Positions 1 to 9,255 are shown, counted from the first letter of the stretch. The stretch is DNA of 44,593 nt from Ilumatobacter sp. (GCA_013002175.1 JABDKP010000138.1:1-44593); one strand, 5' to 3'. Notes: generated by a model from the letters alone, not told the origin. Numbers and translations: made by a program.

Positions 1-876
1 GCGCGACGACTCGAGCAGCGTCACCCGCCCGACGTCGGCGAGCACCGTCGCGGCGAACAGCCCGACGCCGCCGTACGCATCGACGGCGTGACGGGCCGAG
101 GCGGCTTCCGGCGCGGCACGCCGGACGGCGTCGACGAGCAACTCGGCGGCCTCGACGCCGGACTGGAAGAACGAGCCGGCCGACACCCGCAGCTCGGCGC
201 CGTCGACGACCTCGGTGAGGAACGCCCGATCGCCGATGTGCACCGACGCCGGGATCCCGCCGACCAGCCCGGTGCCGGGTCGCCCCTTCGGCTTGTTCCA
301 TCGGGCGGTGATCGCCCCGGTTGCCACCGATGTGCGCAGCGTCAACTCGATGCCGGGGGCGACCGTCAGCTCGGGTAGCAGGTTCGACAGCGATGGGTCG
401 GCGACGTCGCAGCTGTTGACCGGCACGACGTCGTGGCTGCGGTCCTCGCGGAACCCGAGACCTCCGTCGTCACCGCCCACGACGCGGATCGTGGTGCGAT
501 ACCGGAACGGGTGCACCGCGCCACCCATGTCGACGACGCCGTCGACGACGTCCGGGTCGATCCGGCCGATGCGGCGCAGCGACTCGCGGACGATCTCGGT
601 CTTCGCCTCGAGTTGGGCGTCGTGATCGAGGTGCATCCAGCCGCATCCGCCGCAGCCGGCCCGGCGGTGGTAGCACTGCGGCTCGACACGGTCGGGCGAC
701 GGGTCGAGCACGTCGGCGACGACGCCCCGAGCGAAGTCCTTCTTCGCCGATTCGACGTCGACGACGACCTCCTCGCCGGGCAGGGCGCCGCGCACGAACA
801 CGACACGACCGTCGACGTCGCGGGCCATCGCGTCGCCGCCGGCGACGAGTCGGTCGGGACGCACGGTGAGAGCCAT
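1..876 (-). CDS. TRAM-domain class I RNA (uracil-5) methyltransferase, RlmD/TrmA family, N-terminal part
   Basis: The frame opens with ATG at 876 and runs off the left edge, giving 292 codons without a stop. Residues 1-60 look like a TRAM RNA-binding domain. Cysteines near 68, 75, 78 and 156 match the C-x6-C-x2-C plus distal Cys set that binds a 4Fe-4S cluster in RlmD/RumA enzymes. The Asp-Ala-Tyr-Gly-Gly-Val-Gly motif near 266 is the start of the SAM-binding Rossmann fold. Family members methylate uridine-C5 in rRNA or tRNA. The catalytic Cys and Glu would lie beyond the window, so RlmD-like, RlmCD-like and TrmA-like substrates cannot be told apart. A TACGCT hexamer six bases before the ATG supports this start. 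Confidence 0.88.
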   Translation of the reverse strand, partial: MALTVRPDRLVAGGDAMARDVDGRVVFVRGALPGEEVVVDVESAKKDFARGVVADVLDPSPDRVEPQCYHRRAGCGGCGWMHLDHDAQLEAKTEIVRESLRRIGRIDPDVVDGVVDMGGAVHPFRYRTTIRVVGGDDGGLGFREDRSHDVVPVNSCDVADPSLSNLLPELTVAPGIELTLRTSVATGAITARWNKPKGRPGTGLVGGIPASVHIGDRAFLTEVVDGAELRVSAGSFFQSGVEAAELLVDAVRRAAPEAASARHAVDAYGGVGLFAATVLADVGRVTLLESSR

Positions 877-882
877 GGGCTG

Positions 883-888
883 AGCGTA
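883..888 (-). promoter_or_regulatory. -10 element TACGCT of the RNA methyltransferase gene
   Basis: The hexamer lies six bases before the ATG and there is no Shine-Dalgarno sequence, so transcription probably starts at the start codon itself. Confidence 0.5.
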
Positions 889-997
889 CGGGCCACGGAT
901 GCCGTCGAGCGCCGAACCCCGGCGCCTGCCAGACTGGGCCTGACCGATGGGCCGGTCCACCGGGACTGCCAGACAGGGAGCGAGGAGGTACGAGAAC

Positions 998-1192
998 GTG
1001 GATCACGATGACGAGTGGTACTGGGACCTCAAGCGCGGGAAGGCCGTGCAGTACCGCGATCGCGGCAAGGGCGACCACACACTCGGTCCGTACGCAACCA
1101 AGGTCGAGGCCGAGAACTGGAAGGCCACGTCCGAACAGCGCAACGAGGCCTGGGACGCCGCAGACGACGAGTGGGAGAACGCCGACCGCTGA
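998..1192 (+). CDS. 64-residue SPOR-like conserved actinobacterial protein
   Basis: GTG at 998 is preceded by a near-perfect Shine-Dalgarno GAGGAGGT (982-989) with ideal spacing, which decides this start over the upstream ATG at 947. The small, highly charged protein reads DDEWYWDLKRGKAV, then LGPYATKVEAENW, then a charged helix. This resembles the short actinobacterial proteins of form 'W-Y-x-x-x-x-G-x-V ... G-P-Y-x-T-x-x-x-A' annotated as SPOR-domain-like (often mislabelled methionine aminopeptidase in mycobacteria). No signal peptide or membrane segment is visible. Function is unknown. Family assignment rests on pattern memory and is moderately sure. Confidence 0.72.
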   Translation: MDHDDEWYWDLKRGKAVQYRDRGKGDHTLGPYATKVEAENWKATSEQRNEAWDAADDEWENADR

Positions 1193-1244
1193 GCCGGCGT
1201 CGCCTCGAGACTCGGGCGAATCGCGCCCGCTCCGAGGCTGCGAG

Positions 1245-1250
1245 TAGGTT
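1245..1250 (+). promoter_or_regulatory. -10 element TAGGTT of rpe
   Basis: TAGGTT is followed by eight bases and then the GTG start of rpe. No ribosome binding site is visible, consistent with a leaderless message. Confidence 0.5.
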
Positions 1251-1258
1251 CTGCGGCT

Positions 1259-1948
1259 GTGACGCGCCCGATCCAGATCGCCCCCTCGGTGCTCCCGGCC
1301 GACTTCGCCAAGCTCGGAGAGGAGGTCGCCGCACTCGAGCAGGCCGGCGTCGACCTGATCCAGTGGGACGTGATGGACGGCCAGTTCGTGCCGAACCTGA
1401 CGTTCGGGCCCGACGTGATCAAGTCCGCCCGCAAGCACTGCACCGTTCCGTTCGAGGCGCACCTGATGGTGTACACACCCGACGTGATGGCCAAGGAGTA
1501 TGTCGACGCCGGGTGCGCCCGGCTGATCGTCCACGCGGAAGCGTGCACTCATCTCCATCGCACGCTCGCCAACATCAACGACCTCGGGGCGAACGCCGCG
1601 GTCGCCCTCAACCCGGCCACACCCGCGTCCGCGGTCGCCCACGTCCTCGACCTCGTCGACCTCGTGCTGGTGATGACCGTCAACCCCGGCTTCGGCGGCC
1701 AGGCCTACATCGAGACGATGGAGACGAAGATCGCCGAGGTCCGCGCGATGATCGACGCAGCCGGTCGCACCGACGACGTCGACCTCGAAGTCGACGGCGG
1801 GATCGGTCCGACGACGATCGCCGGCGCCGCTGCCGCCGGCGCCAACGTGCTGATCGCCGGCAGCGCCCTGTACCGCGACCCCGAGGGGTTGGAGCACGCG
1901 GTGACCGACCTCCGGGCCCGCGCCGAGGCGGCCCGGACCGGCGACTGA
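1259..1948 (+). CDS. rpe: Ribulose-phosphate 3-epimerase
   Basis: This cytoplasmic enzyme interconverts D-ribulose 5-phosphate and D-xylulose 5-phosphate in the pentose phosphate pathway. The 229-residue protein has the full TIM-barrel set. IAPSVLPADF lies at the N-terminus. The WDVMDGQFVPNLTFGP block carries the first catalytic Asp, and HLMV carries a metal-binding His. MTVNPGFGGQ is the phosphate-binding loop, and EVDGGI carries the second catalytic Asp. Length matches the family. The GTG start directly follows a -10-like hexamer. Downstream the gene converges on a GNAT gene, with a palindromic repeat between the two stops. Confidence 0.96.
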   Translation: MTRPIQIAPSVLPADFAKLGEEVAALEQAGVDLIQWDVMDGQFVPNLTFGPDVIKSARKHCTVPFEAHLMVYTPDVMAKEYVDAGCARLIVHAEACTHLHRTLANINDLGANAAVALNPATPASAVAHVLDLVDLVLVMTVNPGFGGQAYIETMETKIAEVRAMIDAAGRTDDVDLEVDGGIGPTTIAGAAAAGANVLIAGSALYRDPEGLEHAVTDLRARAEAARTGD

Positions 1949-1958
1949 CGCCAGTGTC

Positions 1959-1983
1959 ACATCTGGGGCCTGGCACCAGATGT
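1959..1983. repeat. Palindromic repeat, copy A (core GCCTGGCAC), between convergent genes
   Basis: The 25-base palindrome has arms ACATCTGG and CCAGATGT around a GGCCTGGCA centre, with one mismatch to perfect symmetry. It lies 10 bases after the rpe stop and five before the end of the convergent GNAT gene, so it could terminate both transcripts. Related copies occur at 15585, 24604 and 40515. Confidence 0.75.
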
Positions 1984-1988
1984 CACGG

Positions 1989-2585
1989 TCACTGCACGGG
2001 GCGGAGCATGCCCCACATGTGCGGGCCGGGGCGGCCGAGCACACCGTCCGGATCGACATCCCACTCGCTGCGGACGTCGAACCCATGACCCCGGTAGTAC
2101 GCGACGTTCTCGGGTGACTCGGTCTCCAGGTAGCACGGCAGGCCTTCGTCCGCCTTGCGTGCGAACTGCAGCCGCATCAACTCCGCGCCGAGGCCCTGTC
2201 GCTGCCAGTCCGGATGGGTGGCGAGCAGTTGGAGGTACCAGTGCAGCTCGGGCGGCGTGTGTGCGGCCATCGCTGCACCGATCAGCCCGAAGCGCTGTTC
2301 CAGTTCGGGCGATGGTGGCCGGTGAACGTCCGCGTCGGGGTCGGCCACGTGTTCCGGCCGTCCGGGCAGCAGCCACACCGCGAGCGCGGTGCCGTCCTCG
2401 GTGCACCACACCTCGTCGTTGCGGATCCAGCCGTGCATCGCCTGCCAGAACACCGACCCGCCGGGTGCCAGATACATCTCGTCGTCGGGATACAGCCAGC
2501 GCATCACCGGGTCGTCGACGAACGCCCGCATCGCCGTGACGCTGAGCCGTCCGACATCGTCAGGCGTGGCCCGGCGGATCGTCAT
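1989..2585 (-). CDS. GNAT-family N-acetyltransferase
   Basis: The 198-residue protein begins MTIRRATPDDVGRL, a typical GNAT N-terminus. Residues THPDWQRQGLGAELM carry the acetyl-CoA pyrophosphate-binding motif A (Q/R-x-x-G-x-G/A). ENVAYYRGHGFD is the usual motif B with the Tyr general acid. The acceptor substrate is unknown. I chose ATG at 2585 because TACGCT stands six bases before it. A GTG ten codons upstream (2615) is possible but lacks promoter or Shine-Dalgarno support. It is downstream of the helicase-nuclease pair on the same strand but seems to have its own promoter. Confidence 0.88.
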   Translation of the reverse strand: MTIRRATPDDVGRLSVTAMRAFVDDPVMRWLYPDDEMYLAPGGSVFWQAMHGWIRNDEVWCTEDGTALAVWLLPGRPEHVADPDADVHRPPSPELEQRFGLIGAAMAAHTPPELHWYLQLLATHPDWQRQGLGAELMRLQFARKADEGLPCYLETESPENVAYYRGHGFDVRSEWDVDPDGVLGRPGPHMWGMLRPVQ

Positions 2586-2591
2586 CGCGTC

Positions 2592-2597
2592 AGCGTA
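2592..2597 (-). promoter_or_regulatory. -10 element TACGCT of the GNAT gene
   Basis: The element is six bases before ATG 2585 and decides that start. It lies between the GNAT start and the stop of the upstream helicase gene. Confidence 0.5.
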
Positions 2598-2622
2598 GGT
2601 GGCACCGTGCGTCACAGGACGG

Positions 2623-5600
2623 TCAGAACAGCGTGCCCTGGTCGCCCGGCGCAGGATCGTCGGCCACCCCGTCCGGAGCGCCGGTCACGGTGTCGCGGAC
2701 CCTGCGCTTCGCCCCGTCGAGGTCGGTGATCGATCGCTCGACCGGACCGTTCGTCGTGCAGAAGACGAACCGGCAGTCGACCACCGGCAACCCGGTGCTC
2801 GCCTCCAGCGCCACCGCGTACGCCGCACCCTGCAGCTCGTAGGCCGCCACCTTGGCGTCGATCTCGGCCGGCGACGTGGCACCGTCGGTCTTGTAGTCGA
2901 CGACGACGAGCCCGTCGGGCGTCACGACCAGCAGGTCGACGTAGCCCTCGATCGTGGTGGTGCCGACGGTGGCGGCCACGTACAACTCGCGGTGGAACCG
3001 GTGCCGTCGGGCGAGCGCCACCGCGTCGCTGGCGAGGGCGGCCTGCACGAGTTGTTCGACCGTGTCGACGAGCGCCGGGATCGCCTCGAGCTCGCACTGC
3101 CGTTGCGCCAGCTCACGCACGTCGTGCGGCTGGTCGAAGGCGACGTACTCCAGCGTGGCGTGCACCGCCCGCCCGACCGCCGAGCCGGCCCGACCGCGCC
3201 GTCGGACCAATGGCCGAGCGTCCGCCCCGTTGCGGCTGTCGTCGTCGACGTCGTCGATCGTCGGGTCGACCGTGCGGGCGATCGCGGTGGCCGACATCGT
3301 CGACGGCCGACGGAACGGCGCCAGCAACGCCGACCGCTCGGCGATCCATCCGTCACGGTCGGCAAGTGCATCGCCGGGCGACCCGTTGCGCCCGAGGGAC
3401 GCACCGGCGACGCCGGGCGACCCGTCGGTCGCCGCCACTGCGTCGCTCGTCTCGCCCGGCACGTCGGGACCCACGCCGTCGGCTTCGGCGCCGCCGAGTT
3501 CGAACGGTCGCGCCAGCACCGGGTTGGCGTCGTGAAACGCCGCCACCCGCCCGGCGAACGTGCCGTTCGGGTCGCCACCCGCCTTGTGGTGCCCCGACAC
3601 GGCGAGATGGTCGCGAGCACGCGTGGCGGCGACGTACAGCAGCCGCAACTTCTCGTGGGCGTCCATCTCCTCTTCGAGGTCGGCGCGCGGTTCGTGCTGC
3701 GCGGTGGCGACATCGGCCCGCAGCTTCACCTCGGGTACGCCGTCGTCGCCCCACAGCACGCTGACCCCGGGGCGCCGATTGGCCGGGCGCGTCGTCAGCC
3801 CGGACAGCACCACGATCGGGAACTCGAGACCCTTCGAGCCGTGGACGGTGAGGATCTGCGGGGCGTCGTCGTCGGTCTCGGGGAGCAGCGGCTCGTGGAC
3901 CCGCGCCCCGTCGGAGCTCTGCAGGGCCGCCCACTCCAGGAACGCCCGCGTCTCGCCACCGTCGGCCTCCTCGAACGCCCTGGCCTGGTCGAGGACGAAG
4001 CGCAGGCGGCGCCAGACCTCGGCCGGGCGGGGGTCGCCGTAGCCGAGCAGGAAGGCGCGTCGGTCGTGCATCACGCGACCGAGCAGGTCGGCTGGGCCGA
4101 CCCACCACCGATCGAGCCACAGCTCGCGGAGGTGAGCGAGCGCACGCACCACCGGATGGCTGTCGTCGAGACCCTCGGGCACGGTGCCGCGCAGGTCCCA
4201 GCGACGGCGGGCCGCGTGATACGTGTACAGGTCGACGTCGGAGCACCCGTACAGCGGGGAACGCAGCGCGGCGATGAGACTGAGTGTGTCGTTGGGGTCG
4301 TCGACGGCGCGGAGCACGGCCAGCAGGTCGCGCACCTCCTGCGTGTCGTACACGAGCGTGCCGGTCGCCAGCCGGTACGGGACGTCGTCGCGGTCGAGCG
4401 CATCACGCAGGAACGGCAGCGACGTGCGCGTCGGGATCAGGATGGCGACGTCGCTGGGGCGGGCCGGCCGCCACCTGTCGAGTCGGCGGTCGAACACCGG
4501 CCACCGGTCGGGACGGTCGATGACGTCGCGGACGATCGCCCCGACGTCGGCGGCCTCGGCCTCACGCAGCTCCCCCGCCCGCACCTTCGGATCGGGATGC
4601 GCGCTGCCGAACACGAGCGGTCGGTGATCGTGGCCCGAATCGGCGGCCCGCGCGGCCACGAGCGGCTCGTACTTCGGCTGCGCGCCCGGGAGCTCCTCCG
4701 GCATCGCCTCGGCGAAGACGGCGTTGACCCAGTCGATGATCGGGGCGACCGTTCGGAAGTTGGTCCGCAGCCCGACCGGGCCGGATCCGCCGAACGCATC
4801 GCGGGCCGCCAGGAACAGGCCGATGTCGGCCCGCCGGAACCGGTAGATCGACTGCTTCGGGTCGCCGACGAAGAACAGCCGCCCCTGCTCGATCGGGAGG
4901 TCGCTCCAGCGGCCGGGCGGCTCGGCGGTGGGTTCCGCCGCGATCAACGACGCCAGCTCGATCTGGATCGGGTCGGTGTCCTGGAACTCGTCGAGCAGCA
5001 GGTGGCGGTAGCGGTCGTGGAGGGCCCGGCGGACCTCGGGGCTGCGGCGCAGCATCCGCAGAGCGAGCACGAGCAGGTCGTGGAACTCGAGCCCGCCGTT
5101 GGCGCGGCGCTCGTGCGCCGCGTTGCGGACCTCCGCCGCGGTCAGCCGCATCAACCGGTCGACGACCGCAGCGCCCGCCTCGGCGAGCGACGCCTGCGCT
5201 GCGTCGTTGACGTGCTCGATGAGCTCACGGATCTCGACGGCCGGGCACCCCCACGCGGCCTGGGTGCCGAACCGCGACTTCGGCCAGTTCGCTCGGCGGG
5301 TCAGGGCGCGCAGTTTGTGGTGCGGATCGGTGAGGTCGACGACCGTGCGCATCGACGGCAGCAGTCGGTCGATGTGCTCCGCGAGGCGGTCGGACGGATC
5401 GAGGCACGTCGCCCGGACCTCGGCGAGCGCAGCGACGGCGGCATCGAACGGGGCGAAATCCAATGCCGGCAGCGGAGCGGACTCGGCATCGATCAGCACG
5501 TCCAGCCGGTCCCAGTGCTGACCGAACGTCGCGGCGACGTCCTTGAACGATGCCTCGCCGTGATAGGTCGGGCTGAGCGGAATCCCGATCAGCGCGGCCC

Positions 5601-6093
5601 GGTACAGCAACTCCTCGTGTTCGGGAGCATCGTGCAGGCGGTCGACGAAACGCTCCCAGCGGCGCTCGTGGGCGAGTTGGGAGGACACCTCGTCGAGCAC
5701 GGTGACCCGCGGCGGCAGGCCGGCCGCCACCGAGAACTCGGACAACAACCTGCTGGCGAAGCCGTGCACGGTGGAGATCGCCGCGAGGTCGGCGTCGGCG
5801 ATCGCCCGCGCGCAGCGCTCGCGGTCGGCCGTCGGCGTGTCCGGATCGGCGAGGCGCGCCTCGAACGCGGCCCGGATGCGGGTGGTCAGTTCGCTCGCCG
5901 CGGCCTCGGTGAACGTGATCGCGACGATGTCGCTGAGTGCCACGTCGGCCCGCAGCACCGTGCTGACGATGCGCTCGACGAGCTGTTTCGTCTTGCCGGT
6001 GCCGGCGCCGGCTTCGACGAACAGTGTCCGATCAAGCCCGTCGGCGCTGATCAGCCGACGTTCGCCCTGGTCGAGAACGTCGAGCGTCGTCAC
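2623..6093 (-). CDS. UvrD-type helicase with C-terminal PD-(D/E)XK nuclease, AddA/RecB-like
   Basis: The 1156-residue protein is an SF1A DNA helicase fused to a RecB-family nuclease, expected to resect double-strand breaks. Visible motifs are Walker A EAGAGTGKT (27-35), motif II LLLDEFQDTDP, motif III GDPKQSIYRFRRADI, motif IV TNFRT, motif V TVHGSKGLEFPIVV and motif VI LLYVAATRARDHL. The nuclease shows GYVDLL (about 1050) and VVDYKTDG (about 1064). GTG 6093 overlaps the stop of the upstream AddB-like gene by four bases (GTGA) and follows an AGGAGG site, so the two are translationally coupled. The pair most resembles AddAB. It is unlike AdnAB, because only this subunit has helicase motifs. Confidence 0.92.
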   Translation of the reverse strand: MTTLDVLDQGERRLISADGLDRTLFVEAGAGTGKTKQLVERIVSTVLRADVALSDIVAITFTEAAASELTTRIRAAFEARLADPDTPTADRERCARAIADADLAAISTVHGFASRLLSEFSVAAGLPPRVTVLDEVSSQLAHERRWERFVDRLHDAPEHEELLYRAALIGIPLSPTYHGEASFKDVAATFGQHWDRLDVLIDAESAPLPALDFAPFDAAVAALAEVRATCLDPSDRLAEHIDRLLPSMRTVVDLTDPHHKLRALTRRANWPKSRFGTQAAWGCPAVEIRELIEHVNDAAQASLAEAGAAVVDRLMRLTAAEVRNAAHERRANGGLEFHDLLVLALRMLRRSPEVRRALHDRYRHLLLDEFQDTDPIQIELASLIAAEPTAEPPGRWSDLPIEQGRLFFVGDPKQSIYRFRRADIGLFLAARDAFGGSGPVGLRTNFRTVAPIIDWVNAVFAEAMPEELPGAQPKYEPLVAARAADSGHDHRPLVFGSAHPDPKVRAGELREAEAADVGAIVRDVIDRPDRWPVFDRRLDRWRPARPSDVAILIPTRTSLPFLRDALDRDDVPYRLATGTLVYDTQEVRDLLAVLRAVDDPNDTLSLIAALRSPLYGCSDVDLYTYHAARRRWDLRGTVPEGLDDSHPVVRALAHLRELWLDRWWVGPADLLGRVMHDRRAFLLGYGDPRPAEVWRRLRFVLDQARAFEEADGGETRAFLEWAALQSSDGARVHEPLLPETDDDAPQILTVHGSKGLEFPIVVLSGLTTRPANRRPGVSVLWGDDGVPEVKLRADVATAQHEPRADLEEEMDAHEKLRLLYVAATRARDHLAVSGHHKAGGDPNGTFAGRVAAFHDANPVLARPFELGGAEADGVGPDVPGETSDAVAATDGSPGVAGASLGRNGSPGDALADRDGWIAERSALLAPFRRPSTMSATAIARTVDPTIDDVDDDSRNGADARPLVRRRGRAGSAVGRAVHATLEYVAFDQPHDVRELAQRQCELEAIPALVDTVEQLVQAALASDAVALARRHRFHRELYVAATVGTTTIEGYVDLLVVTPDGLVVVDYKTDGATSPAEIDAKVAAYELQGAAYAVALEASTGLPVVDCRFVFCTTNGPVERSITDLDGAKRRVRDTVTGAPDGVADDPAPGDQGTLF

Positions 6094-9000
6094 GGCCCGC
6101 CCTCCTGCTCGGGCGGCGCGAGGACCACGCGCACCGCCAGTTCGGGCGCCCCGGCCTTGGCGACTGCCTGCTCGCCCCGATTGCGCACACACACCGTGTC
6201 GAACTCGCAGTACCGGCACGCCTCGTTCGTCATCCGCCACGTGTCCCACTCCCCCGGGTCGGCGGCGAACACACCCTGCTCGATGCCCGCCGTGGTGGCG
6301 CCGACGACGGTGGCGAACCGTTCCCGGAGCTCGGGCGTCCAGTCATAGCCCTGAAACGGCTCGTCGCCGCGCTCGACCAGCCAGTACGCCGCCTCAGCCG
6401 CATCCCGGCCGGTGCGCCGAAGGGCGCCCTCGGCATAGGTGCCGAGCTGCAGTGTGGTGCCGCCGGTGAAGGGGTCGTCGGCGAGCCGCCGGTACTTCTT
6501 GCCCGAGCCGGACTTGTAGTCGGTGACGATCACCCGGCCGTCTGCGGTGAGGTCGAGACGGTCGGCGGTGCCGCGCAGCGAGACGGTCGAGCTGTCAGGT
6601 CGGGCGACGTCGACCGGAGGCGACCCGTCGACGCCGAACGACACTTCGACGGCGTGGGGCGTGGCACGGCGGCTGCGTCGGAACTCGTCGTCGGCATCGA
6701 GGAACCCGTCGAGCACGCCCCGCAGGTCGTCGCGGCGGACACGCCAGTTGACGGCGCGACCGGTTCGCCCGCCCGCTTCGAACTCGGCGCACACGTCGTC
6801 GGCGATGTCGTGCAGGCGGGCACGGTCAGCCTCGGCCCAGCGATCGTCTGGCCCCGGTGGCCCCGCCGCGATCGCCTCGCCGACGAAGCGTTCGAGGATC
6901 GCGTGGATCAGCGACCCCCGATCGAGCGCCGAGATGTCGTCGGTGCGCTCTGGATCGTCGCGGTCGCTGACGTCGAGGACGTACCTCAGGAAATACCGGA
7001 AACCGCACGCGGCCCACTGCTCGAGACGCGTCGGCGACATCGCACCACCGGACGACGATCGGAGCAGGTCGGCGTCGCCGCCGACCTCGGCCAGGTTGCC
7101 GTCGAATGCCGTGAACTCGCTGCTCGCCCGTTGACGCTGCAGGTGCAGACCGGTGCCGGTCAGCGCGGCGAGCGGATGCTGTGCGGCGTCGCCGCCGTGA
7201 TCGACGACGTCGGCCAGCGCCGCGAGGTCACGTTCGTTCAGCGAGGACGCGAGCCCGGGCTGCGTGACCGCGGACGCGAACGAGGCCACCACGTCGACGC
7301 CGTCGGCATCGAGATCGGCGAAATCGGTGGCGTGCACCTGGTGTCCGGCGAGCGCCGACGCCGTGTGCAGCATCCACCGGGACGGCAGCGAGTGGCGGCT
7401 GGACCGGAGATCGCCCCGCGGGAACGTGATCGTGCGGCCGCCGGCCGGGGCGGACGCGAGCGCCGCGAGGTAGGCCCGATGTTGGTGATCGATCCTGGCC
7501 GACTTGGACTCGAGCTGGTCGAGCGAGCTGATGCGGACCGCCTCGGGCAGGATCGCGTCATCGCGACGCGGGAGCGGGAGCAGGCCCTCGGCCGCCCCGA
7601 CGACGAACACCGCGTCGAGGTCGAAGCCGACCGCCGCCGCGATCGGCCCGTACACGACCCCGTGCCCGAAACGACCGACTCGACCGCGGGACACATCGAG
7701 CTCGGCGCGCAGCGCGCGCACGAACGCGGGCGCGGAAGGTGTCGGTTCCACGTCCTGGAGGGCCGCCAGCCGCACGAGCGCGGCATCGACGCGGGCGAAC
7801 GCCTCCTGCTCCGCCTCGGGCCACCATGCATGTTGGTGCTCGGGCCCGAGCAGATCGGTCATCAGGGCCGACGCGGCACCGCACTTGTCGGGCCAGGTCG
7901 CTGCCTGTGTGACGGTGCGGACCGACCTCGCCAGTTGCTCGACGAAGTCGAGCAGGGCACGTGCGTCCGCGATTCGATCGACGAGTCGCTGGGCCCGCCA
8001 GTCGGTGTCGCCCTCGGCTGGGGCGCTGAGCTGGTCGAGCCGGTGCTCGGTGACCGCGCAGTGATGCTGGATCTTGGCGCGCCAGTCGGCCAGGTCGGCG
8101 ACCACCCCGGCATCACGCGACACGTCGTCCCACGCGGCGGGACGGACCCGCTCGCCGCGCATCCGCAACGGGCCGGCGCTGAGCAGCGACATCACCCGAT
8201 CACGCCGCCAGCGCGCATCGGGCAGTTCGAGCGCCCGCAACAGTGTGCGGCCGGCCACCGAGTCGGCGAGCCGGCGCTGGTCGGGACCATTGGCAACGAT
8301 GCCTGCGTCGCGGAACTGCTGCTCGATGATGCGGGCGTACGGGGCGGGCGCCGGGTAGAACACGCCGATCCGTTCGGGCGGCGTGCCCGCGGCGACCAGC
8401 CCGAGCACGCGCCGACAGACCTCGCGCACTTCCTCGGGGGCGTCGGTGACCGACACGATGCGGTCGCCCACCGGCCGAGACGCCGCCGACCGGTCGGCCG
8501 GCGACGCCGTCACCCCCGCCGCGGCACAGCTGCGCCACACCGGCTCGTCGGCGTCGGTGTCGCCGGTGACGCCGACGATCACCGAGCACGACGCACTGTC
8601 GGAGAGGGCGCGGCCGACGAACAGCCCGAGCGCAGGCGTGAGCGGCGTGGGGAGGTACCACACCAGATGGCCGAACGGACGCAGGCGGACGGCGAGATCG
8701 TCACGCTCGGCGGCGGCGATGGCCAGGTCGTGCTCCGTGTGGAAGCCGGCGAGCCGGTCCGCGATCGCACGGTAGAACTCGACGGCGGACCGGGCGGCGG
8801 TCGACCCCTCGTCGACGATCGCTTCGAGGCCGGCCTCGTCGACGTTCGACAACTCGGCGTACAGCGCCGCCAACGCAGCCTCGGTCGCCTCGTGGTCGGC
8901 GACCGGGGCGTAGTGGCCGGGCGCGGCCGCGAGCGTGCGGCGGACGGCGGCGCCGAGCACCGGGTTGGTGAGCGGTCGGGTGTGCGGCAACAGGTCGGCC

Positions 9001-9242
9001 GCCAGCGCCTCGACGAGCTGGAACGGGGTGACGAACGAAACGTTGGCGACGCCGCGGCGCGATCCGGGCGCCCCACCACCCCGGTCGGCGAGCAACCGCC
9101 TGACCGAGAGCCCGACGAAGTTGCTCGGCACGATCACCGTGACCGGCGCCAACGGATCGTCGTGCTGCGCGTCGGCCACGATGTCGGCGAGTGCCGTCGT
9201 CGCGGGCCGGCCGTACGGCACGACGCTGGTGGGGGCGGTCAT
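6090..9242 (-). CDS. AddB-like PD-(D/E)XK nuclease with iron-sulfur cysteines
   Basis: The 1050-residue partner of the AddA-like subunit. The N-terminus (VVPYGRPATTALADIVADA, then VTVIVPSNFVGLSVRRLL) has the AddB layout, but the place of Walker A carries no GxxGxGKT, so ATP binding here is probably lost. The C-terminal nuclease has DRLDLTADGRVIVTDYKSGSGKK with the catalytic D...DxK. A Cys in EQWAACGFRYFLRY plus three Cys near 1009, 1012 and 1018 (CRYCEFDTVC) match the 4Fe-4S staple of AddB. ATG 9242 is preceded by TACCCT at seven bases, which favours it over the upstream in-frame start at 9272. The gene heads a two-gene operon. Confidence 0.88.
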   Translation of the reverse strand: MTAPTSVVPYGRPATTALADIVADAQHDDPLAPVTVIVPSNFVGLSVRRLLADRGGGAPGSRRGVANVSFVTPFQLVEALAADLLPHTRPLTNPVLGAAVRRTLAAAPGHYAPVADHEATEAALAALYAELSNVDEAGLEAIVDEGSTAARSAVEFYRAIADRLAGFHTEHDLAIAAAERDDLAVRLRPFGHLVWYLPTPLTPALGLFVGRALSDSASCSVIVGVTGDTDADEPVWRSCAAAGVTASPADRSAASRPVGDRIVSVTDAPEEVREVCRRVLGLVAAGTPPERIGVFYPAPAPYARIIEQQFRDAGIVANGPDQRRLADSVAGRTLLRALELPDARWRRDRVMSLLSAGPLRMRGERVRPAAWDDVSRDAGVVADLADWRAKIQHHCAVTEHRLDQLSAPAEGDTDWRAQRLVDRIADARALLDFVEQLARSVRTVTQAATWPDKCGAASALMTDLLGPEHQHAWWPEAEQEAFARVDAALVRLAALQDVEPTPSAPAFVRALRAELDVSRGRVGRFGHGVVYGPIAAAVGFDLDAVFVVGAAEGLLPLPRRDDAILPEAVRISSLDQLESKSARIDHQHRAYLAALASAPAGGRTITFPRGDLRSSRHSLPSRWMLHTASALAGHQVHATDFADLDADGVDVVASFASAVTQPGLASSLNERDLAALADVVDHGGDAAQHPLAALTGTGLHLQRQRASSEFTAFDGNLAEVGGDADLLRSSSGGAMSPTRLEQWAACGFRYFLRYVLDVSDRDDPERTDDISALDRGSLIHAILERFVGEAIAAGPPGPDDRWAEADRARLHDIADDVCAEFEAGGRTGRAVNWRVRRDDLRGVLDGFLDADDEFRRSRRATPHAVEVSFGVDGSPPVDVARPDSSTVSLRGTADRLDLTADGRVIVTDYKSGSGKKYRRLADDPFTGGTTLQLGTYAEGALRRTGRDAAEAAYWLVERGDEPFQGYDWTPELRERFATVVGATTAGIEQGVFAADPGEWDTWRMTNEACRYCEFDTVCVRNRGEQAVAKAGAPELAVRVVLAPPEQEGGP

Positions 9243-9249
9243 CAGTCGA

Positions 9250-9255
9250 AGGGTA
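9250..9255 (-). promoter_or_regulatory. -10 element TACCCT of the addB-addA-like operon
   Basis: The hexamer is seven bases before ATG 9242, with no Shine-Dalgarno sequence between. Confidence 0.5.

Noticed and set aside
2585-2615. GTG start at 2615 for the GNAT gene
   Set aside because: It has no promoter or ribosome site, whereas ATG 2585 follows TACGCT at six bases and starts at the GNAT fold.
2599-6348. A 1249-codon plus-strand frame opposite the AddA-like gene
   Set aside because: Same reason: it mirrors a strong minus-strand gene with all helicase motifs, and its own product is Arg/Gly/Val-rich with no motif.
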